The position numbers were made by a program, and so were the translations under genes. Positions 1 through 5,907 of a DNA stretch of 8,878 nt are shown piece by piece. The first letter of the stretch is position 1, and each line of letters starts with the position of its first letter. Location: assembly GCA_049976505.1 (NCBI GenBank), contig JBMFIC010000022.1:1-8878 (forward strand), given 5' to 3'. The notes beneath the pieces are model-generated. The model saw only the letters and a list, made by a program, of their open reading frames with translations, was not told where the DNA came from and did no database searches. The DNA comes from CAYFFZ01 sp049976505. Its GTDB lineage: Archaea > Thermoproteota > Nitrososphaeria > Conexivisphaerales > UBA164.

Positions 1-669
1 CCTTCCGGGCTTCTGCTTTCGCTCATCTCATACGCCATCTTCCTCTTGACGTACGAGCCCCTGTTCGGGATCCTCTCGACAAGGCCAAGGGCATCTCAGC
101 TCGTCCTTCTCCTGCCCGATGCAGCTCCCCCCTTGTTTGCGATAGCCCTGAAGGGGCTCAGGGTCCTTGCCGGCCTCCTTCCGTCGGCCCTCCTCCTTTC
201 TGGATACCTCTGGCTATCGCTCAGGGGAAGAGGGAGGAGCGCCGAGGACATGGTTCTCGGCTCCTCAGCGCTCGCCGGGCTGTACTTCTACTACCTCTCG
301 CTCCTCGGGCCCATCTCCCCGCTCGGGGTCGTGGTGGGCATCGTTTTTCTCGCCTATAACGCCTCCCAGGTCCTGTACGTCGAAAGCAGGCTTAGCTTCA
401 GGAGCCTGAGCCCCGAGTGGCCTCTTGCGGCGCTTCTGCCCGGCTTGCTGGCCGGGCTCTTCATCTCCCCATGCCTGCTGATCCCCCTCGCGGAGCCCCT
501 TGTGAAGGCAACATCGAACGCGCTCAACAACCGGAAGATAAGCGGGTACGAGGAGATAAGAAGGCTTGGGAAAGCTGAGCTCGCGAGGTACGTGATCTTC
601 GTAGCCCTCCTCTCAGCGCTCGCGGCTCTTTGCCCTGGCGCTGTTCATCCTCACGCCCCTGGTTTCTGA
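1..669 (+). CDS. Multi-pass membrane protein, 5'-truncated by the window, probably frameshifted at its 3' end
   Basis: The frame is already open at base 1 (PSGLLLSLISYAIFLLTYEP), so the start lies outside the window. The TTG at 46 falls inside a hydrophobic helix and is unlikely to be the start. Roughly six hydrophobic segments can be seen, separated by short basic loops such as LRGRGR and NNRKISGYEEIRRLGKAEL, so this is an integral membrane protein. I do not recognise the family: there are no prenyltransferase, transporter or protease motifs. The last 12 codons in frame (CPGAVHPHAPGF) are not hydrophobic and use T-ending codons unlike the rest. One base over, the sequence continues the final helix as LFALALFILTPLVSEV and stops at TAA 674-676. 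The natural product therefore probably ends at 676 after a +1 shift near 625-631. Nothing ties it functionally to the genes that follow. Confidence 0.75.
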   Translation, partial: PSGLLLSLISYAIFLLTYEPLFGILSTRPRASQLVLLLPDAAPPLFAIALKGLRVLAGLLPSALLLSGYLWLSLRGRGRSAEDMVLGSSALAGLYFYYLSLLGPISPLGVVVGIVFLAYNASQVLYVESRLSFRSLSPEWPLAALLPGLLAGLFISPCLLIPLAEPLVKATSNALNNRKISGYEEIRRLGKAELARYVIFVALLSALAALCPGAVHPHAPGF

Positions 670-749
670 AGTTTAAATATACTGAGGCCTGAGGCACGGG
701 TCCGGCGGCCCTTTTCGTCCAGCCCCGCGCAACACGGCTGTGAGCCCCT

Positions 750-1166
750 TCACATGCCAGCCTGATCCGACCCTGCCTCGCGCGCTGGGAGCTTTATCCC
801 CTTCTCCTTTAATATCCTGTAGAAGTGGGGCAGGGCGAACACGAAGCCCACGTGAACGCAGTTCTCGCTGTTGTCCAGGTCGCAGGAGAGGGAGAAGGAG
901 CCGTCCTCCCTCACGTTGACCCTCACCCCGGCTATCCTCCTCTGCTTCCAGTCGTTTATGAATATCGTGTTCTCGCTGTTGCCCACGTAGGAGAGGAAGG
1001 GGCCGTACTGCCTCATCAGCTCGTCAGTCTCTATGTGCTCCAGTATTATGCTCTCCACGTAGCTCGATACCGTCACCTTCCTTGACTCCCTTGCGAGGAT
1101 CCTCTTGAGCCTTTCGTAGAGCTCCCTCGAAACCTGAATTGTTGTGTACTGCTCCCTTCTCATCAT
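750..1166 (-). CDS. Ribbon-helix-helix (CopG/MetJ-type) DNA-binding protein with Cys/His-rich C-terminal domain
   Basis: This 138-residue protein is probably a transcriptional regulator. Residues 7-46 fit a ribbon-helix-helix unit: a strand (YTTIQVS), a first helix (RELYERLKRILARES), then TVSSYVESIILEHI as the second helix. Residues 64-138 form a second domain with C95-x7-C103-x-H105 and H114, a spacing that could bind a metal and recalls a degenerate SWIM finger. The ATG at 1166 was chosen because a CTTTTAT box lies 24 nt upstream (1187-1193) and GAGG lies at 1177-1180. An in-frame ATG at 1184 would add MRGKIF. The gene is transcribed divergently from the 1268 operon and shares with it an AT-rich region containing a repeated ATTCTATACA motif, so it may repress itself and its neighbour. 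The RHH call is fairly firm; the zinc idea is inference. Confidence 0.8.
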   Translation of the reverse strand: MMRREQYTTIQVSRELYERLKRILARESRKVTVSSYVESIILEHIETDELMRQYGPFLSYVGNSENTIFINDWKQRRIAGVRVNVREDGSFSLSCDLDNSENCVHVGFVFALPHFYRILKEKGIKLPAREAGSDQAGM

Positions 1167-1186
1167 GAAGATTTTTCCTCGCATCG

Positions 1187-1225
1187 ATAAAAGCTTTTTG
1201 TAAGATTCTATACAATTATTTATAA
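1187..1225 (-). promoter_or_regulatory. Promoter region of the ribbon-helix-helix gene (two candidate TATA boxes)
   Basis: Reading the minus strand, TTATAAATA lies at 1225-1217 and CTTTTAT at 1193-1187. The second is 24 nt (box centre to codon) before the ATG at 1166, the same geometry as the other CTTTTAAG boxes in this window, and would give a leaderless mRNA. The first would give a leader of about 30 nt containing GAGG at 1177-1180. I cannot decide between them by eye. Confidence 0.5.
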
Positions 1226-1262
1226 GATGAAGATATATTTATAAAGCATAGAATTCTATACA
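1205..1262. promoter_or_regulatory. Candidate operator pair in a divergent promoter region
   Basis: ATTCTATACA occurs twice in the same orientation, at 1205-1214 and 1253-1262, 48 bp apart. The second copy overlaps a perfect 12-bp palindrome, ATAGAATTCTAT (1248-1259). That palindrome sits between the TATA box (1238-1245) and the presumed start site at 1268, a classic place for an archaeal repressor. The first copy lies beside the promoter of the divergent ribbon-helix-helix gene, so that protein is the obvious candidate ligand. Binding is inferred from position only. Confidence 0.5.
1238..1245 (+). promoter_or_regulatory. TATA box (TTTATAAA) of the 1268 operon
   Basis: TTTATAAA is centred 26-27 nt before the ATG at 1268, the normal archaeal TATA-to-start-site distance. 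Transcription should begin at or next to the start codon, giving a leaderless mRNA. No Shine-Dalgarno sequence precedes the ATG, which agrees. Confidence 0.7.
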
Positions 1263-1267
1263 TATCT

Positions 1268-1849
1268 ATGCTAGATGAATGGTTCGGGGACGATCACTCC
1301 CCCGTGAGACCTGTGCTCACAAGAGGGGATCTCAGGCAGATCCACAGGGATGGCTATCACTACAACCCTGCAGCGGTTCTCGGGGACGACACGGAGGAGA
1401 TAGAGCTCAGGCTGGAGCTTGAGAGGCTCGGGTCATGCGGGATCAGCGTGCCGGATCGGCTGAGGGACGCCGTGGTGAGGCGCGCGAGGAGGGTAAGGGG
1501 AGCGGCGGCCCTGAAGCTCGCTGTGGCCATATATTCGCTGGGCCTCTCGGAGCCTGAGAGGATAGTCAGGTGTCTCAGGACCCTTGGCCTTGAGCTCAGC
1601 GTGGGCAGGCTCTTTCACTACGCCTACAGGTACGGGCTCAGGAAGGTTAGGCGGGAGATAACGTTCGAGGGCGTAGTATCCTCAAGCCCTGAGGCCCTCA
1701 GGCTCCCCGCTCCGCTGCTTGAGAGGGTGAGGCCATTGTGGGCGAAGCACTTCGAGGCCATGATGGAGGATCCGGAGCTAATGGGAAGGAGGCCAAGCAC
1801 TGTAGCCAGGCTGGCGCTGAGGAGGGCTCTCTCGGAGATAGGGCTATGA
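1268..1849 (+). CDS. Unknown basic, mostly helical protein, first gene of a ParB-containing operon
   Basis: The 193-residue product is not recognised. The first 60 residues are acidic (DEWFGDD, GDDTEEIELRLELE). From about residue 63 it becomes strongly basic and helical, with RLRDAVVRRARRVRG, then a segment at 79-126 (AAALKLAVAIYSLGL...LSVGRLFHYAYRYGLRK) that could hold a helix-turn-helix. The C-terminus (RRPSTVARLALRRALSEIGL) is also basic. This composition suggests a DNA-binding protein, but no family motif supports a specific role. The ATG start is backed by a TATA box at the leaderless distance. Its stop overlaps the next start as ATGA (1846-1849), so the two are translationally coupled. 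Position in front of a ParB-like gene hints at a role in partition, replication or control of an element. This is inference. Confidence 0.75.
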   Translation: MLDEWFGDDHSPVRPVLTRGDLRQIHRDGYHYNPAAVLGDDTEEIELRLELERLGSCGISVPDRLRDAVVRRARRVRGAAALKLAVAIYSLGLSEPERIVRCLRTLGLELSVGRLFHYAYRYGLRKVRREITFEGVVSSSPEALRLPAPLLERVRPLWAKHFEAMMEDPELMGRRPSTVARLALRRALSEIGL

Positions 1850-2769
1850 GCCCCGTCCCGGCCTACGCGGAGCTGCCGCTGGAGCTCGTGGAGCCCGACC
1901 CAGAGGCCGAGATAAGGTTCTCATACGACGTCGACGATCTGGCCGAGGACATAAGGACAAGGGGGCAGCTCCAGCCAGTCCTGGCCTACAGGAAGGGGCA
2001 GAGGTACTACGTCTTCGTCGGCCTGAGAAGGTACCACGCCGTGAAGAGGCTTCACGACGCTGAGGGATCACCCGAGGCGATAAGGGCGTTGGTCTTCGAC
2101 AGGGAGCCGGACAGGAGCGAGAAGCTTGGCATGATGATGTCGGAGAACTCAAGGCGCAGCGACCTCACCATATACGAGAAGATAGCGCTCTTCCTCCAGC
2201 ATCCCGACCTTCCAATCTTCTCAAAGCGCTTTGCTATTGGCGTGAAGGAGATAATGCCGCACCTGACGGTCAAGGAGCTCAGGAGATGGTACGAGATAGA
2301 GAGGAGGCTCGGATCCTTCAGGCTGAGGCTGCAGCACCTCAGGGCCCTGGCATCGCTGAGGCCCGAGGAGAGGGACTTCGCGGTCTTCTTCATGAACGCC
2401 CTGGGCGTTGAGGACCCTGACAGGTACGACCTCAGGGCGCTGTTCATGAACACTCCCCTGAGCCAGGAGCTGAGAGGAAAGCTCAGGGAGCTCAACATAG
2501 CCTTTCCCTACCGAGAGGCAGGAGGGGCTGAGGCACCAAGGGGGGCGCCGGCTGCCTCTGATGCCGGGGCTGAGAGCGATGGCGAGCCCGGGGAGGCTGA
2601 GGAGGAGAGGAGGGCCCTGCTGATGAGCGGTCCGGTCCAGGTGCTGGTACAGGGCCTTAGGGTCCACGTCTTCTACATGGATAGGGAGCCAGAGGTCGTG
2701 CTGAGGAAGGTCTCGGACGGCGAGGTCGTTGAGATGGACGGAAGGAGGTACGTGGTGAGGGTCCTCTGA
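1846..2769 (+). CDS. ParB/Spo0J-like nuclease-fold (CTP-binding) domain protein
   Basis: Residues 10-120 of this 307-residue protein match the ParB N-terminal domain. VDDLAEDIRTRGQLQPV (29-45) corresponds to the conserved IRxxGLLQP element, VGLRRYHAVK (58-67) to the GERRxRA box, and ENSRRSDLTIYEKI (100-113) to the ENxQRxDL box, so the nucleotide-binding features look retained. A helical middle region follows (120-225), where ParB proteins carry their DNA-reading helix-turn-helix. Then come a Gly/Ala/Glu-rich linker (about 225-255) and a small beta-rich C-terminal domain (VQVLVQGLRVHVFYMD onward). ParB proteins act in DNA segregation or as DNA-clamp regulators. No ParA ATPase gene lies in the window, which is unusual for a partition cassette. 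The ATG at 1846 overlaps the previous stop (ATGA) and follows GGAG at 1834-1837. The frame is open further upstream, but that extension lacks the domain. Confidence 0.85.
   Translation: MSPVPAYAELPLELVEPDPEAEIRFSYDVDDLAEDIRTRGQLQPVLAYRKGQRYYVFVGLRRYHAVKRLHDAEGSPEAIRALVFDREPDRSEKLGMMMSENSRRSDLTIYEKIALFLQHPDLPIFSKRFAIGVKEIMPHLTVKELRRWYEIERRLGSFRLRLQHLRALASLRPEERDFAVFFMNALGVEDPDRYDLRALFMNTPLSQELRGKLRELNIAFPYREAGGAEAPRGAPAASDAGAESDGEPGEAEEERRALLMSGPVQVLVQGLRVHVFYMDREPEVVLRKVSDGEVVEMDGRRYVVRVL
2754..2760 (+). promoter_or_regulatory. Shine-Dalgarno site supporting a CTG start at 2766
   Basis: GGTGAGG, complementary to the anti-SD end of 16S rRNA, ends 5 nt before CTG 2766. It lies inside the last codons of the ParB-like gene. 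It is the main reason to accept the non-standard start, because no ATG, GTG or TTG occurs in this frame between the preceding stop (2730) and 2892. Confidence 0.5.
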
Positions 2770-3002
2770 GCTCTCTCAGCGGCCTCTGGACGTCCAGGAG
2801 GGACCTCTCCCGTGCCAACTACGTTCAGGTCTCGTACTACCTCTTTGCGTACATACTTGAGCACGGAGGGGTCCTCAGCGGGGCTGCGTTCATGAGGGAG
2901 CACGGGGTAAGCAGGAGGAAGTACGAGCTCGCCCTCAGGACCCTCAGGGAGGCAGGGCTTCTTGAGAAGGGGAGGGGCAGGATCGTGAGGCTGAGGTTCT
3001 GA
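2766..3002 (+). CDS. Small winged helix-turn-helix protein with apparent CTG start
   Basis: A 78-codon frame begins at CTG 2766, overlapping the ParB-like stop as CTGA, and ends at TGA 3000-3002. The C-terminal 60 residues read as a winged helix: a first helix (YVQVSYYLFAYILEHGG), a second (LSGAAFMREHG), the recognition helix (VSRRKYELALRTLREAGLLEK), and a basic wing (GRGRIVRLRF). Starting at the first normal codon, ATG 2892, would leave only 36 residues and remove the first helix, so the CTG start is preferred. Codon use (AGG, CTC, GAG) matches its neighbours. It is probably a DNA-binding regulator or adaptor made together with the ParB-like protein. The pairing recalls AspA-ParB in the Sulfolobus plasmid pNOB8 partition cassette, although I see no evidence of homology. 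Standard gene callers would miss it. Confidence 0.7.
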   Translation: MSSLSGLWTSRRDLSRANYVQVSYYLFAYILEHGGVLSGAAFMREHGVSRRKYELALRTLREAGLLEKGRGRIVRLRF

Positions 3003-3004
3003 GG

Positions 3005-3012
3005 CTTTTAAG
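3005..3012 (+). promoter_or_regulatory. TATA box (CTTTTAAG) of the VirB3-like/VirB4-like unit
   Basis: CTTTTAAG starts 3 bp after the winged-helix stop and is centred 24.5 nt before the GTG at 3033, giving a leaderless transcript. The same 8-mer precedes all three minus-strand secretion genes at similar distances. Confidence 0.65.
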
Positions 3013-3032
3013 GGGCCCGCAAGCTCTTCTAC

Positions 3033-3590
3033 GTGAGCGCGGAGGTCCTCTTCTGGGAGAAGAGGTCCTGGTACGAGAGCAGGAGCGTCCCGCTCTTCGG
3101 GTTCTTCGTGAGCCCGAGGCAGATATTCTTTGCGCTGACCTTCGGGCTCCTGGGGCTTCTTGTCCAGGCCTTCATCCCCATGTACTACGCAAGGCTTGCA
3201 GCGGTGGTGTTCCTCTCTTCAGCCGGGTGGGCCATAGGGAGCCAGAGATCGCCCGTGATACCCTGGGAGCTGGCGATGCTCGCAGAGCTCCTCTCGGGGG
3301 CCGGGGGATCGGGGAGGAGTGGGCCTGAGCCCCCCAGGACGGCCGTCCCAGAGGTGCATGAGATTCCCGCGAGCGTCCCTCTGGCTGTCACGGGGCGGAT
3401 AAGGACGGAGGGCCCGGTGGACGTTGTGCTCCTGGTCGACGGGACAGAGAGGGCCAGGACAACCGTAACCGCATCAAGCCCTTCCTTCAGGCTCTACTAC
3501 CTCCCCGGTGAGGACGAAAGGGGAGCCCATGAAATAGCTGTAGTCGCCGGAGGGCAGGAGCTGAGGAGGATCGCGGTCGAGGTGGTCTGA
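3033..3590 (+). CDS. VirB3/PrgI-like two-helix membrane protein with C-terminal Ig-like domain
   Basis: The 185-residue protein has a short N-terminal segment (ESRSVPLFGFFVSPRQ, 15-30) and two closely spaced transmembrane helices (about 31-48 and 52-70). A Gly/Pro-rich linker (88-105) and a beta-rich domain (110-185: VPLAVTGRIRTEG, VDVVLLVDGTERARTTV, AHEIAVVAGGQELRRIAVEVV) follow. The N-terminal part resembles PrgI/VirB3 proteins, where a VP motif and an RQ pair precede a helical hairpin. These small inner-membrane proteins are normally encoded directly before the VirB4 ATPase of type IV secretion systems and partner it, which is exactly the arrangement here. The beta domain is an addition I do not know from VirB3 itself. 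The start is forced: an in-frame stop at 3009 leaves GTG 3033 as the first usable codon, and the promoter agrees. Its TGA overlaps the next gene as CTGA. Confidence 0.65.
   Translation: MSAEVLFWEKRSWYESRSVPLFGFFVSPRQIFFALTFGLLGLLVQAFIPMYYARLAAVVFLSSAGWAIGSQRSPVIPWELAMLAELLSGAGGSGRSGPEPPRTAVPEVHEIPASVPLAVTGRIRTEGPVDVVLLVDGTERARTTVTASSPSFRLYYLPGEDERGAHEIAVVAGGQELRRIAVEVV
3579..3584 (+). promoter_or_regulatory. Shine-Dalgarno site supporting a CTG start at 3587
   Basis: GAGGTG lies at the end of the VirB3-like gene, with 2 nt between it and CTG 3587 (4 nt if only the GAGG core pairs). The spacing is short. The site favours starting the ATPase at the CTG that overlaps the upstream TGA rather than at ATG 3629, which has no such signal. 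Confidence 0.4.
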
Positions 3591-5437
3591 GCTCGGCCCT
3601 CAGATACGATGACCTCCTCGGGCACGCGATGATAGTTGGGGCCTCAGGGGCGGGAAAGACAAACCTCCTGCTTTACATCATGCAGGAGCTTGCTGGAAGG
3701 GAGGCCAGCATAATCTTCGTGGACCCCCACGGGGACGCCAGCCTTCAGCTCAGGGCAACGGTTCCCTGGACAAAGGTCTACGACCCTGTGTACGCGCCGT
3801 TCGCCCTCAACCCCATGGACCTGGGAAGCTACTCCGGCCAGGAGGAGAGGAGGACGATGGTTCAGAGAAGGGTGGGGGAGCTGGTGAACATGATGAAGGA
3901 CCTGTTCGGGGTTGAGCAGAGCAGGACGCCAAGGCTCCTCTGGATATTCAGGGGCCTCCTCTACTACCTCTACTCGCTAAGCGACGCCCCAACCTTCCTG
4001 GACCTCTACTTCCTTCTCTCCGAGCTCATGGGGAGCCCGTCAAGGATAAGGGGGCTGATGAAGGGAGGGGACGAGGTCGTCAGGAGGACGGCAGAGGCCA
4101 TAGCGGAGCTGGAGCCGGCTGCCTTCACTGCGATTATGAACAGGATCTCGAGCTTCGTCATGCCAGCCGGAAGCTACGCTTCAAGGACCTTCTGCACGAG
4201 GAGGTCGACGGTTGACTTCAGCGCCATGGTCTCCTCGCCGGGGGTCCACGCATTCAGGCTTGCAAGGAGCCTCCTTCCTGAGGACTTCAGGGTCGTGCTG
4301 ACCTCCACGGTGATACTGAACGTCTTCTTCGCCGTTGAGAGGAGGAAGAGGGCTTTTGAGCAGGAGGGGAGGCAGCTCTTCCCGGTCTTCCTCGTGATAG
4401 ACGAGTTCCAGACAGTCTCATCCCTTGAGACCCTTGACGTGATCCTGAGCGAGGCCAGGAAGTTCGGGCTGTTCCTGATTACAGCGAACCAGAGCCTCTC
4501 CCAGCTTCCTGCTGACCTCCTGAGGTCCCTCGAGAACAACTCCAGGCTGATCTTCGCGTTCAGGGTTGGGCCCGATGACGCCGCTGAGCTCGCCAGGGCC
4601 ATGGGAAGGCCCGGGCTTGAGAGCCTTCTTGTCTCGCTTCCGAACTACACGGCGATTGTCAAGGCGGTCGATGGCGTGTACTACTTCAGGGTCCCAAGGG
4701 CAAGGACCGGGGACGAGAGGAGGGCCCTCGAGGAGATAGCGACAAGCGTGGCCCTGGAGGAGGACAGGAGGCCTATATACTACGCGGCAGGCAGGGCCCC
4801 TCCCCTTTCCCCCTCTCAGTGGGCCGTGCTCACCTTCATCCACCTTCGAGGGCCAGGGGTGAGCTACGAGGCCCTCAGGAGCGAGATGTTCAGAAGGTAC
4901 GCGTGGGATGAGAGCGTCACGCTCTCGGCGATCAACTCGCTTCTCGACGGGGGCCACGTGAGGGCTTCAGCATGCCCAGGCTCGACGTGCTACGAGGTGG
5001 CCCCCACAGCGCTGAGGACGCTCTTTGCTGCCTCTGAGGAGGCCGCCCTGAGAAGGGCCGCTGGGCCCGAGCAGGGAGCGATCGTCAGGGCGCTCGTGAG
5101 GAGGTTTTGGGAGGCCGGGTACTGGGCCGACGCCGGAGATGAGCGCGCGCCAGGCATCATCGTGTTCAGGCCCCTGGAGACGCTCAGGGAGCACAGGGGC
5201 GTGGTGAAGAGGATGAGGGACCCGGACTCCTGGGGGGCGCCTGAGGCATACGTCGTTGAGACCCTCAGCGGGCCCGCAGGGCAGATCGCTGGGGAACTCA
5301 GGAGGAGCCTCGAGATGGGATACCGCGTCGTCTTCGTCGTCCCCAGCGAGGAGAGGGCCAGGAAGCTCCGCGAGATCCTTGGGGAGGGGGAGTACTCGGT
5401 CCTGGTCCTCCAGCCGGGCGCTACAGGCTCCACGTGA
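3587..5437 (+). CDS. VirB4/HerA-type (CedB/TedB-like) DNA-translocation ATPase with degenerate nuclease-like C-terminus
   Basis: This is the motor of a DNA transfer system. Numbered from CTG 3587 (616 residues), the Walker A motif GASGAGKT lies at 18-25 and VDPHGD at 45-50. LNPMDL follows shortly after, as in VirB4/TraD ATPases. Walker B is VFLVIDE (267-273), TANQ (299-302) marks the following strand, and RLIFAFRVGPDDA supplies a candidate arginine finger. A winged-helix segment follows (LSPSQWAVLTFIHLRG, about 405-460). The last 120 residues resemble a restriction-endonuclease-like fold, but positions where I expect PD and H read PG and Q. ATG 3629 would begin three residues before the P-loop and cut the preceding strand. 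The CTG adds SSALRYDDLLGHA, typical of the family. It probably works at the membrane with the upstream VirB3-like protein. It converges with the pilin gene, overlapping by 17 bp. Confidence 0.85.
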   Translation: MSSALRYDDLLGHAMIVGASGAGKTNLLLYIMQELAGREASIIFVDPHGDASLQLRATVPWTKVYDPVYAPFALNPMDLGSYSGQEERRTMVQRRVGELVNMMKDLFGVEQSRTPRLLWIFRGLLYYLYSLSDAPTFLDLYFLLSELMGSPSRIRGLMKGGDEVVRRTAEAIAELEPAAFTAIMNRISSFVMPAGSYASRTFCTRRSTVDFSAMVSSPGVHAFRLARSLLPEDFRVVLTSTVILNVFFAVERRKRAFEQEGRQLFPVFLVIDEFQTVSSLETLDVILSEARKFGLFLITANQSLSQLPADLLRSLENNSRLIFAFRVGPDDAAELARAMGRPGLESLLVSLPNYTAIVKAVDGVYYFRVPRARTGDERRALEEIATSVALEEDRRPIYYAAGRAPPLSPSQWAVLTFIHLRGPGVSYEALRSEMFRRYAWDESVTLSAINSLLDGGHVRASACPGSTCYEVAPTALRTLFAASEEAALRRAAGPEQGAIVRALVRRFWEAGYWADAGDERAPGIIVFRPLETLREHRGVVKRMRDPDSWGAPEAYVVETLSGPAGQIAGELRRSLEMGYRVVFVVPSEERARKLREILGEGEYSVLVLQPGATGST

Positions 5438-5888
5438 AGCTCATCCCGTTCCCCACGGCCGTCACGTTGTACGCGCTCGGGATGGGCCCTGAGTACGGTA
5501 TCGAGATCTCGACCTCGGCGACCGCCCCTGGAGGGATTTCACTCAGCTCCTGCCCGTCTGCAGCGTTCACGATCGTGAAGCCAGAGGACTGGTAGACCCC
5601 GCCGCCAGGAAAGGCTACGATGAACTCCTGGGGCGCGAAGGGCACCTTCCCATAGTTGTAGAGATAGACGAGGATCAGGGTCTGCCCACCCCTCTGCGTC
5701 GCGTATGAGTACACGGGGCTGATGAGCGTTTCAGCCTGAAGCGCCATCTCCTGAGATGCCCTCAGCTGCGCCTGAGAGGCGCTCTGATACCTGAGAAGGA
5801 GCGGGTAGACCAGCAAGGCAAAGCCAGCTATGACTACGGCTATCATGATGATCGCTCCTACGGCGTTTGAAGCTGCCCTGAGCCTCAC
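5421..5888 (-). CDS. Archaeal type IV pilin-like protein (distal)
   Basis: The 155-residue product begins MRLRAASNAVGAIIMIAVVIAGFALLV in overview: a short basic leader, a small residue at the likely PibD-type cleavage site (after A5), then one long hydrophobic helix (about 10-33). This is the class III signal peptide layout of archaeal pilins and archaellins. The helix leads through RYQSASQAQLRASQEMALQAE into a beta-rich C-terminal domain (LILVYLYNYGKVPFAPQEFIV, then an IPPGAVAEVEISIP turn-strand typical of these Ig-like pilin domains) with one N-glycosylation sequon (NVT). GTG 5888 is the first start in frame and sits 23-24 nt after its own CTTTTAAG box. Its promoter overlaps the stop of the VirB6-like gene, so it can be expressed separately as a filament or pseudopilin subunit. 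Which filament it builds cannot be told from sequence. Confidence 0.7.
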   Translation of the reverse strand: MRLRAASNAVGAIIMIAVVIAGFALLVYPLLLRYQSASQAQLRASQEMALQAETLISPVYSYATQRGGQTLILVYLYNYGKVPFAPQEFIVAFPGGGVYQSSGFTIVNAADGQELSEIPPGAVAEVEISIPYSGPIPSAYNVTAVGNGMSFTWSL

Positions 5889-5907
5889 GCTGGATTGAGG
5901 CCGGGAG

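Noticed and set aside
671..681. TATA-like TTTAAATATAC after the membrane protein gene
   Set aside because: No gene starts at the proper distance on the plus strand. It contains the TAA of the shifted frame and is probably incidental AT-rich spacer.
670..749. Possible tRNA fragment or attachment site at the border of the putative element
   Set aside because: No T-loop GTTCGA, acceptor stem or duplicated segment was found, so the border of an integrated element cannot be placed.
825..1085. Open frame of 86 codons on the plus strand opposite the ribbon-helix-helix gene
   Set aside because: It is antisense to a gene with clear domain pattern. The composition is a His/Val-rich mirror of the real frame and there is no promoter or Shine-Dalgarno sequence.
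4462..4476. 15-base identity (TTCGGGCTGTTCCTG) between the ATPase gene and the reverse complement of CRISPR spacer 2
   Set aside because: Only 15 of 38 positions match, in the middle of the spacer away from the seed. Both encode FGLFL with the common codons of this genome, so it is most likely coincidence rather than self-targeting.
4418..4957. Long open frame of 179 codons on the minus strand inside the ATPase gene
   Set aside because: It arises from high GC content and codon bias opposite a conserved ATPase. Its product is Pro/Arg/Gly-rich with no recognisable fold.
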